This document shows positions 55,546-64,000 of a stretch of 64,000 nucleotides of DNA, piece after piece. Position 1 is the first letter of the stretch. Each line of letters opens with the position of its first letter. The notes beneath the pieces were generated by a model. That model had not been told where the DNA came from. It saw only the letters and a list, made by a program, of their open reading frames with translations, and did no database searches. Made by a program: the position numbers and the translations under genes. Source of the stretch: Dastarcus helophoroides (taxonomy: Eukaryota; Arthropoda; Insecta; Coleoptera; Bothrideridae); contig CM053329.1 of assembly GCA_028583605.1 (NCBI GenBank), positions 16,043,948-16,107,947 on the forward strand, given 5' to 3'.

Positions 55546-58007
55546 TTGGGTAGTTATACAAAATACAAAATACGAAATACGAACAACGAAATACGAATTA
55601 CGAAATACGAAATACGAAATACGGAATACGAAATACGAAATACGAAATACGAAATACGAAAAACGAAATACACAATACGAAATACGAAATACACCATACG
55701 AAATACGAAATACACAATGCGAAATACGAAATACGAGCTACGAAATACGAACTACGAACTACAAAATACGAAATACACAATACGAAATACACAATACAAA
55801 ATACCAAATACGAAATACACAATACAAAACACACACAATACGAACGACGAACTATGAACTACGAACTACGAAATACGAAATACACAATACGAAATACGAA
55901 ATACAAAATACAAAATACGAAATACGAAATACGAAATACGAAATACACAATACAAAATACCAAATACGAAATACGAAATATGAAATACGAAATACGAACG
56001 ACGAACTATGAACTACGAACTACGAAATACGAAATACACAATACGAAATACGAAATACATAATACAAAATACGAAATACGAAATACGAAATACGAAATAC
56101 GAAATACGAAATACGAAATACGAAATACGAAATACGAAATACGAAATACGAAATACGAAATACGAAATACCAATACCAAATACCAAATACAAAATACGAA
56201 ATACGAAATACCAAATACAAAATACGAAATACGAAATAAACAATACGAAATAAACAATACAAAATACACAATACGAAATACGAAATACCAAATACGAAAT
56301 ACAAAATACGAAATAAGAAATACGAAATACAAAATACGAAATACACAATACGAAATACGAAATACACAATACGAAATACGAAATACGAAATACGAAATAC
56401 GAAATACACAATACGAAATACGAAATACGAACTACGAACTACGAACTACGAAATACGAACTACGAAATACGAAATACACAATACGAAATACACAATACGA
56501 AATACCAAATACGAAATACACAATACGAAATACCAAATACGAAATACGAAATATGAAATACGAAATACACAATACGAAATACAAAATACGAAATACGAAA
56601 TACGAAATACGAAATACGAAATACGAAATACGAAATACGAAATACGAAATACGAAATACGAAATACGAATACGAAATACGAAATACAAAATACGAAATAC
56701 AAAATACCAATACCAAATACCAATTACAAAATACGAAATACCAAATACCAAATACAAAATACGAAATACGCAATAAACAATACGAAATACACAATACGAA
56801 ATACGAAATACACGATACGAAATACGAAATACGAAATACACAATACGAAATACGAAATACGAAATACGAAATACGAAATACGAAATACGAAATACGAAAT
56901 ACGAAATACGAAATACGAAATACGAAATACGAAATACGAAATACGAAATACGAAATACGAAATACGAAATACGAAATACGAAATACGAAATACGAAATAC
57001 GAAATACGAAATATAAAATACGAAATACAAAATACCAATACCAAATACCAAATACAAAATACGAAATACGAAATACCAAATACCAAATACAAAATACGAA
57101 ATACGAAATAAACAATACGAAATACACAATACGAAATACGAAATACACGATACGAAATACGAAATACGAAATACGAAATACGAAATACGAAATACGAAAT
57201 ACGAAATACGAATACGAAATACGAAATACGAAATACGAAATACGAATTACGAAATACGAAAATACGAAATACGAATACGAATACGAAATACGAAAATACG
57301 AAATACGAAATACGAATACGAAATACGAAATACAAAATACGAAATACCATAGAAATACGAAATACGAAATACGAAATACGAAATACGAAATACGAAATAC
57401 GAAATACGAAATACGAAAAACGAATTACAAAATACGAAATACCAATACCAAATACCAAATACAAAATACGAAATACGAAATACCAAATACAAAATACGAA
57501 ATACGAAATAAAGAATACGAAATACGAAATACGAACGACGAACTACGAACTACGAAATACGAAATACGAAATGCGAAATACGAAATACGAAATACGAAAT
57601 ACGAAATACGAAATACGAAATACGAAATACGAAATACGAAGTACGAAATACGAAATACGAAATACGAAATACGAAATAGGAAATACGAAATACGAAATTC
57701 GAAATAAGAAATGCGAAATACGAAATACGAAATACGAAATACGAAATACGAAATACGAAATACGAAATACGAAATACGAAATTCGAAATATGAAATACGA
57801 AATACGAAATACGAACTACGAATTACGAAACACGAAATACATAATACGAAATACACAATACGAAATACACTATGCGAAATACGAAATACGAAATAAGAAA
57901 TGCGAAATACGAAATACGAAATACGAAATACGAAATACGAAATTCGAAATATGAAATACGAAATACGAACTACGAATTACGAAATACACAAAACGAAATA
58001 CGAAATA
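55546..58007 (+). repeat. Heptanucleotide satellite (ACGAAAT)n
   Basis: About 2.46 kb of 7-bp units, mostly ACGAAAT with point variants ACACAAT, ACCAAAT, ACAAAAT and ACGAACT, and a few phase slips. Since 7 is not divisible by three, each frame encodes the same heptapeptide (NTKYEIR forward, YFVFRIS reverse), and nearly all six frames stay open for long distances, including a 617-codon one at 55854-57707. None is a gene. It differs from the insect telomere repeat TTAGG. Confidence 0.95.
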
Positions 58008-58019
58008 CTGTATATTCGA

Positions 58020-58245
58020 ATAAATATTAGAGCATATTAAAGTGTATTTCATTTTATGCAAATATCAGATTCGTGTCCACACGTTACAAGCATTCAAACT
58101 ATCATTAAAAAAGGTAGATCAGTTGGGCAGAAGTTATTTTGAAATATTTCCAATATTCTGACTTGTTTACTAGTGTGGGTTCGAACTGCAACACTACATA
58201 CTTCCTAGTTTTAAGTTTTCACTTCTGTCGGCAGCCTCCAAGAGT
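58020..58245 (-). repeat. Dispersed 220-bp repeat, copy 2
   Basis: Reverse-oriented partner of 44725-44945, directly beside the end of the heptamer satellite. See that entry for the shared blocks. Confidence 0.7.
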
Positions 58246-58249
58246 TTTT

Positions 58250-61200
58250 GAAACTTTTGTTTTTCTAATTTTAAATATTTTTAAAAATTCCACAATTTAT
58301 TAAATTTTTCAATTTTTTTGAAAATTTTGACTTTTTTGGAAATTACTTTTTTGAGTTTTTTAATTATTTTAAACACTTTCATTTTTTTAAGTTAGACGAT
58401 GGTTTTTTTTTAGAATTTTGACTGATTTTTTTTTAAATATTTTAAGTTTATGAAAATTTTGACATTGTTCAACATTCTACCTTAAAATTTCTGTTTCCTT
58501 CAAATTTTTTTGCTGAAAATTGGGCTTTTTTAAAATTTGCTGCATTTTTAGAAAAGTCGTCTATTTTTCGAAATGTTGAACATTTCTCGAAATTTTCGAA
58601 TTCATTTGAAAATCTTGTTTTTTAAGGATTCATTTTTTTTAATTGTCCCGTTTTTTGAAGGCTGAGTTTTTGGGCAAATTTTTAGTTTTTATTCGAAAGT
58701 TTCATTTCCTTTTCGAAATTGTTGACTATTTTTCAATATTTCGAGTTTCCTAAAAATTAAATACAAATATTTTCGGAACATCAATTTTTATAAAAATTGC
58801 GAATATTTTCACAAATTTTGAAATTGCGGAAATTTCAAATTTATTGATAATTTCTGAGCTTTGTATCTACTTTGTTCCTTTTCAGTCCCAAATTTTAAAG
58901 TTTCGAGTTTCTTTGAAAATTCTGATTTTTCAAAATTTCATTTTTTTCTTTAAAAAAATATCGACTTTTTCGACAAATTTCGATTTTTTAAAATCTCCAC
59001 ATTTTTGAAACCTGCTACTTTTTTCGAAAACCTTCATTTTTTAAAAAAATCCTAAATGTTTCTATTAAAATTTTAAAATTTTTCAAAATGTTGACTTTTT
59101 TAAGTATTCGCAGGTTTTTCCAAGAGTTTAACTTTTTTTGTAAATGGCTCTTAAATATTCGATCTTTTATTCAAAATTTATCCATTTTGACTTTTTTGAA
59201 AAGTTTAAACCTTTTTCAAAATATTCTACTTAATTTGAAAATGTTGTCTTTGATTTAAAATATTTTTGAACATTCCCCCATTTATTAAATTTTTCCATTT
59301 TTTTTTAAATTTTGACTAATTTTGGAAATGCATTTTTCGAAATTGTAGACCACTTTTTAATATTTTGATTTTTTAATTTATACTATTTTTTTTACAGTTT
59401 CGACTCATATTTTTGAAAGGAAAATTTTATTTTTTTATAAAACTTCTTAAATCTTAAAATTTTACTTTAAAATCTCTGCTTTTTATCAATCTTTTTTTTT
59501 GAAAATTTGGATGTTTTAAAATTTGTTGCGTTTTTTGAAAATACTTTTTTTTCGAAATTTTCGAATTCATTTGAACATTTTTCGAAACTTCCAAATTCAT
59601 TTGAAAATTTTTCAATATTTTCGAATTCATTTGAAAATTGTTTTGTAAAAATTTAGATTTTTTTTAAATTAGGCCGTTCTTAAGCCTAAATTTTTTGGAA
59701 TTTTTTTGTTTTTGTTCCAAAGTTTCACTTTTTTTGAAATATTTGACTAAAATTTCAACTTAGAACTCGAAATTTAGACTTTTTTCTCGAAATTTCAAAA
59801 TAAAAGTGAAAATTTCGAGATTTTTCAAAATTTTCCGGCTTAATCAAACTTTTTACTTTTTTCAACATTTTGACTCTCACGCGATTAAAATCAAAATTTC
59901 GACTTCAATCTCGAAATTTCGACTTTTTGGTCGAAATTCTGGGATTAAAGTCAAAATTTCAATTGTAGTTTTAAAATTTCGATTTTTTTCTAGAAATTTC
60001 GAAATTAATGTCGAAATTTGTGTCGAAATTTCTATCGAAATTTCTATCGAAATTTCGACTTTGATCTTAAAATTTCGTCCTAAAACTCGAAATTTAGACT
60101 TTTTTCTCGAAATTCCAAAATTAAAATGGAAATTTCGAGATTTTTTCAAAATTTTCCAGTTAATTCAACATTTTAACTTTCCTTGAGCATTTTGACTCTC
60201 AGGCAATTAAAATCAATATTTCGACTTTAATTTTGGAATTTCAACTACTTTTTTTTGAAATTTAGACCTTAATCTTGAAATTTCGACTTTAAACTCGAAA
60301 TTTCGACTTTTTGGTCGAAATTCTGAGATTAAAGTGGAAATTTCAATTTTAATCTTAAGATTTCGACTTTAATCTCGAATTTTCGACTTTTTTCTAAAAT
60401 TTCGATTTTTTTTGAAATTTCGAGATTAATGTCAAAATTTGAGTCAGAATTTCGACTTAAATCTCAAAATTTCGACTTAAAATTCGAAATTTAGATTTTT
60501 TTCTCGAAATTCCAAAATTAAAGTGGAAATTTCGAGATTCGTTCAAAATTTTCCAGTTAATTCAAAATTTGAACTTTCTTTGAACATGTTGACTCTCCCA
60601 CGCGATTGAAACCGAAATTTTGACTTTACTCTTGGAATTTCGACTTTTTTTTGAAAGTTTGACTTTTTTTTCTGGAAATTTTGAGATTAACGTCAAAATT
60701 TGTGATGACATTTCGTTTTAACCCTCAAAATTTCGCGCTTAAAACTCAAAATTTAGACTTTTTTCTCGAAATTGAAAAATTAAAATAGAAATTTCGAGAT
60801 TTTTTCAAAATTTTCCAGTTTATTCGAAATTCTTCAAAACCTTTCTTTGAACATTTTGACTCTCCCACACGATTAAGTTGAAAATTTTGACATTAATCTC
60901 GAAATTTCGACTTCAAATTCGAAATTTCTCCTTTTTTCTCAAAATTCTGAGATAAAAGTAGAAATTTCAATTTTAATCTTAAAATTTCGACTTTTTTCCT
61001 GAAAATTTCGAAATTGTGTCGGAATTTCGACTTATCGAATATCAAAATTTTGACTTAAAATTCGAAATTTAGATTTTTTCTTGAAATTCCAAAATTAAAG
61101 TGGAAATTTCGAGATTTTTTCAAAATTTCCCAGTTTATTCAAAATTTTAACTTTGAACATTTTGACTCCTCACGAGATTAAAATCGAAATTTCGACTTTA

Positions 61201-61690
61201 ATCATGGAATTTCGACTTTTTTTAAAATTTCGACTTTTTTTTTAAATTTCGACTTTTTTTTAAATTTCGACTTTTATCTCGAAATTTCGACTTTAAACTC
61301 AAAATTGAACCTTTTTTCTCGACATTCCATAAACTAAAATGGAAATTCCGCGAATTTTCACAAAATGTTCCAGTTTATTCAAAATTTTAACCTTCTTTGT
61401 ACATTTTGGTTCTCGCCACACGATTAAAATCGAAATTTCGACTTTATCCTTGCAATTTCAACTCTTTTTTTTGAAATTTCGACTTTAATCTCGAAATTTC
61501 AACTTTAATCTCGAAATTCTGAGATTAAAGTGGAAATTTCAAATTTTAATCTTAAAGTTTCGACTTTAATCTCGAAATTTTGACTTTTTTTCTCGGAATT
61601 CCTAGACTAAAGTCGATTAAGGTCTAAAGTCAAAATTTTGGGTCCAAAATCGAAATTTTGAGTTTTAATCTCGAAATTTTTATGGTCTAT
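58250..61690 (-). repeat. T-rich AT satellite, reversed polarity
   Basis: Sequence of the GTCGAAATTTT class but in the opposite orientation (TTTTCGAAATTTCGACTTTT on the + strand). From 59.8 kb a higher-order unit marked by TTTTGACTCTC...CGATTAAAAT recurs at about 59871, 60190, 60587, 60857, 61161 and 61407, with uneven steps of 250-400 bp. Palindromic TCGAAATTTCGA is frequent. Open frames at 59806-60186 are by-products. Confidence 0.75.
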
Positions 61691-62435
61691 GGTTAAATTA
61701 AGCATATGGCAGTTGCGCCCCATCCAGTTTCGAGAAAAAAGTGGAAATTTCGAGTTTTTAAATCGAAACATATAAAAAAACTTTTTTGTAATGGATATTC
61801 TTTCTACACCTTACGTAGAATTTAAAAAAAAATTCTGAAAAAATCCTATTTTATATAACAAGAAATATACTTGACAATTTGACAGTTTGAACTTATAATC
61901 GAATTAAAAATTATTTAAAAAAGTCCTCAATGTTTCGAGTTCAAATCTGAAAAGTGTCCAAATTTAAAAACTGGAAATTGTGACTAAATTAGAATTTTAG
62001 AAGAAACCATGAAAGCTGAAAGTTTCCAGGTGTAATAAAAAAAAAACATCATTAGGTAAAGAACTGAAATTTTCAGATGAAAGTCTAAATTTCGAGGGAC
62101 TTAAAATTTATCCTGAAATAAACCAAAAATTTGGCTAAATCTTGGAATTTTGAAAGCTGGTTTTTATAATGGAAGGATTAGCAAAAAAATAACTGAGGCT
62201 TGTGAGCAAAAACTTATAAATTTTCCTCTTTTTTGAAAATATCTTTTAATCTTTTATTAGCAATAGAAATTTCAGCAAGAAATTAAAAAGCCAAAAATTA
62301 AAAAAAAACAGTCAATACTTCGACAAGAAACAGTTACCTTCTGATTATAAATATTTATTGTTTAGTTATTATTAATCATTAAGAACTAATAATTATTAAT
62401 AATTATTAGTCATTAATGTTTAAAAACGTCAAGTA
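61691..62435. other. AT-rich intergenic DNA
   Basis: Decaying AT-rich sequence; nothing recognised. Confidence 0.35.
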
Positions 62436-62566
62436 TCTGTCTGAAGATGATAGCTTGACTATCGAAAGGCGGTAGAGCAATTGTTGTTTTTTTTCATCAT
62501 CTTTATCAGCTCCAGAAAGATACTGGTTTTCTTGGTTTCAGGGGACGAGATTTGTATATCAATTTT
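62436..62566. mobile_element. Foldback-type MITE, copy 6 (right half only)
   Basis: It contains AAGATGATAGCTTGACTATC, then GTAGAGCAATTGTTG and TTCTTGGTTTCAGGGGACGA, ending TTGTATATCAATTTTCGAAG. The left arm is missing. Confidence 0.6.
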
Positions 62567-63704
62567 CGAAGAACTAATGACACTAAAAAAAAAGTTGGAG
62601 CGCTCAGAATTTTGAAGTAACGTGTTTAAGGTAAAAATTTTAGCAAAAAATTAAAATATCAGGTTGAAAAAACTAAAAATTTTTAGAAAAAAAACCAGTA
62701 TCTCGACAAAAAATAACAAATTTCGACAAAAGTGAGGATATTTTGAAACACGAAACTCATTTTTCAAATTAGAAGCACCAAAAAAAAAAGAATTAAAAAT
62801 TGTACGGAATTTGGATGTCGATATTTTGATAAGAGAAGGGAATTTTTTTTATAAAGTGTTGTAGAATCAGCAAAAACTCCATACTTCGTCAGGTATTACC
62901 AAATTCCAAAAAAAATACGCCGTCGTAGCTACTTACCAAGCCTAAACCAATGGTGTACACCAATGTTCTTTAAAATTTACGATACACTAGCGAGGTTTCG
63001 ATCCTTAGAAAAGTTTGGAAAATGCTGCCTTACCCCAACAGTTCATACATCGCAAATAGAAGGTCTATGGTCCAGTTGGTGAGGGTGAGTAAAACGTTTC
63101 CCTTAAATACACAACAACGGGGACTTTTTGCATAAAATTGCACATTCCGCTTAGGTCCACTTAAAATGGAAATGTTATCTGATCGGACGGAACCGCGCGC
63201 GAATTTCCCGTTTAAATGAAGATTTTATTCGTCCGAACGGCCCAAATTTTATGCATTAAATTTTTAAGGGTCCAGTGCCGACAGGAGTTTTAACTGATGA
63301 ACTGGAATTACATGGAAATTCTTTGGTCCTGCTGAAGGACACTCATTTTCGTGTTTTTTTTTAATTTAATGAAATTTGGTAAATAGAAAACTAGAAATAT
63401 TTTTAAGACGAGTTATTTTAGCTATATTAAATTTCTGGATTTTTTAACATCTTTTGGAAACTTGTAATTCCTAATAAGTTATCAATTGAATATTCTGTAA
63501 TAAATTGATTGATAGGATCTGTTGTGTCTAATTTACCTAAATGCATGGCTTAGGTCTGCTCTAATGCAACCCATAATACAAGAATGAAGTTACTTCGCAA
63601 CTAGTGACCCTTCTAAACTTGACTACATCATACATTCTGCTCATAATAATCAAGTTGGACGTTTGCGATTTTTTTTGGGTAACTAAATTAATAATCAAAA
63701 ATTA
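62567..63704. other. Intergenic DNA downstream of the Moco sulfurase gene
   Basis: AT-rich to about 62900, then less repetitive. The part nearest 63705 will include the 3' UTR of the minus-strand gene; no AATAAA on that strand was seen close to the stop. No other exon was found. Confidence 0.35.
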
Positions 63705-63908
63705 CTAAACATCGTCTATATTTTCGCAAATTACATTATCTCCCAGAGAAACAAAATTGATAGAATGTCCCAATTCCTGGCTCAAATAAACACCAAAAGC
63801 GATTTTCCCCTTGAGCTCCCTAGATAAGGTCGAAAGTGGCTCCTTGGTTTTATCCCCCGTGAGCTGATTGATGCAGATCATTTGACACCTCGTGCAATTT
63901 CCTGTATT
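63705..63908 (-). CDS. mal: Molybdenum cofactor sulfurase, last exon (MOSC domain C-terminus)
   Basis: On the minus strand this 204-nt exon encodes 67 residues and a stop (63707-63705). It opens with NTGNCTRCQMICINQLTGDK, followed by KEPLSTL, GKIAFGVYL and a closing GDNVICE. GNCTRCQMIC...TG.KT.EPL...GK..FG.YL is the signature of the C-terminal MOSC domain of eukaryotic molybdenum cofactor sulfurase (maroon-like in Drosophila). This enzyme adds the terminal sulfur to the Moco of aldehyde oxidase and xanthine dehydrogenase. The acceptor is TTATTTGTAG. The exon is preceded by a 47-bp intron. The rest of the gene lies beyond the right edge. A free-standing MOSC protein is the alternative, less likely because the motif matches the sulfurase so well. 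Confidence 0.88.
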   Translation of the reverse strand, partial: NTGNCTRCQMICINQLTGDKTKEPLSTLSRELKGKIAFGVYLSQELGHSINFVSLGDNVICENIDDV

Positions 63909-63955
63909 CTACAAATAACCTTGAAAAAACTGATACAAAATAGTGACTTAACCAC
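63909..63955 (-). other. 47-bp intron of the Moco sulfurase gene
   Basis: The donor is AAG/GTGGTTAAG and the acceptor TTTTTCAAGGTTATTTGTAG. It is phase 0, and removing it joins MKFK to NTGNCTRC without a stop. A length near 50 bp is usual for small insect introns. Confidence 0.8.
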
Positions 63956-64000
63956 CTTAAACTTCATGTCATGGATCCGGATGTCGCGAGTGGTATTCTC
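63956..64000 (-). CDS. mal: Molybdenum cofactor sulfurase, penultimate exon (partial)
   Basis: Fifteen codons are visible (ENTTRDIRIHDMKFK), running off the right edge of the window. They correspond to the segment just before the CTRC motif of the MOSC domain, where related proteins have a similar basic/hydrophobic strand. Frame and splice phase agree with the last exon. Confidence 0.8.

Noticed and set aside
55854..57707. 617-codon frame and several long minus-strand frames
   Set aside because: Products of a stop-free 7-bp satellite whose every frame encodes the same heptapeptide.
55546..58007. Telomeric or subtelomeric repeat
   Set aside because: The unit is ACGAAAT, not TTAGG or another known insect telomere repeat, and unique and genic sequence lies on both sides.
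63060..63100. GAGG/GTGAGT as a donor of a + strand exon
   Set aside because: No open, domain-bearing sequence precedes it, and the nearby gene is on the minus strand.

Overview
The window is a stretch of eukaryotic, almost certainly insect, nuclear genome. It is AT-rich, its genes are split by introns, and well over half of it is tandem or dispersed repeat. The insect call rests on the two protein-coding genes: a long LRR/transmembrane protein of the artichoke/chaoptin type and the C-terminal end of a molybdenum cofactor sulfurase. It also rests on the LTR and short inverted-repeat element types. A beetle is plausible but not shown.

Layout: 1-8.7 kb is intergenic, with a small TIR element, two oppositely oriented solo LTRs of one family (1850-2201 and 6716-6997), an AT-rich GAAATTTT-type array, a 66-bp tandem repeat and two foldback elements. 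8.8-22.0 kb is the main gene on the + strand in three coding exons (8814-12077, 20002-20297, 21475-22026). Its 7.9-kb first intron holds a 2.8-kb polypyrimidine microsatellite, a TAGGC decamer array and two higher-order AT-rich repeats. 22-31 kb is dominated by a TCAAGGTCA-rich array bracketed by a 435-bp direct duplication. 33-40.2 kb holds two related GTAC-rich satellites (units of about 150 and 343 bp). 41.6-43 kb is a 130-bp tandem array, followed to 47.2 kb by dispersed elements (nested foldback element, tRNA-derived SINE, tRNA-like unit). 48.4-50.5 kb is a 226-bp array, 50.5-50.8 kb a LINE remnant, 50.9-54.6 kb a roughly 400-bp higher-order array, 55.5-58.0 kb a heptanucleotide satellite and 58.2-61.7 kb a T-rich array. 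The last 300 bp carry the final two exons of a Moco sulfurase gene on the - strand.

The two genes face each other at opposite ends of the window and show no functional link. The most distinctive observation is that both splice junctions of exon 2 of the LRR gene are tandemly duplicated outward into the introns: the acceptor five times at an exact 19-bp step, the donor four times at an exact 85-bp step. Other points are two homopolymer frame breaks near the end of exon 1, a TAATG stop/start overlap at the start codon, a foldback element family with about 9-bp target duplications, heat-shock-element motifs in an LTR and in a satellite, and a large array built on a nuclear-receptor half-site. 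All long 'ORFs' inside the microsatellites are artefacts of repeat periodicity.
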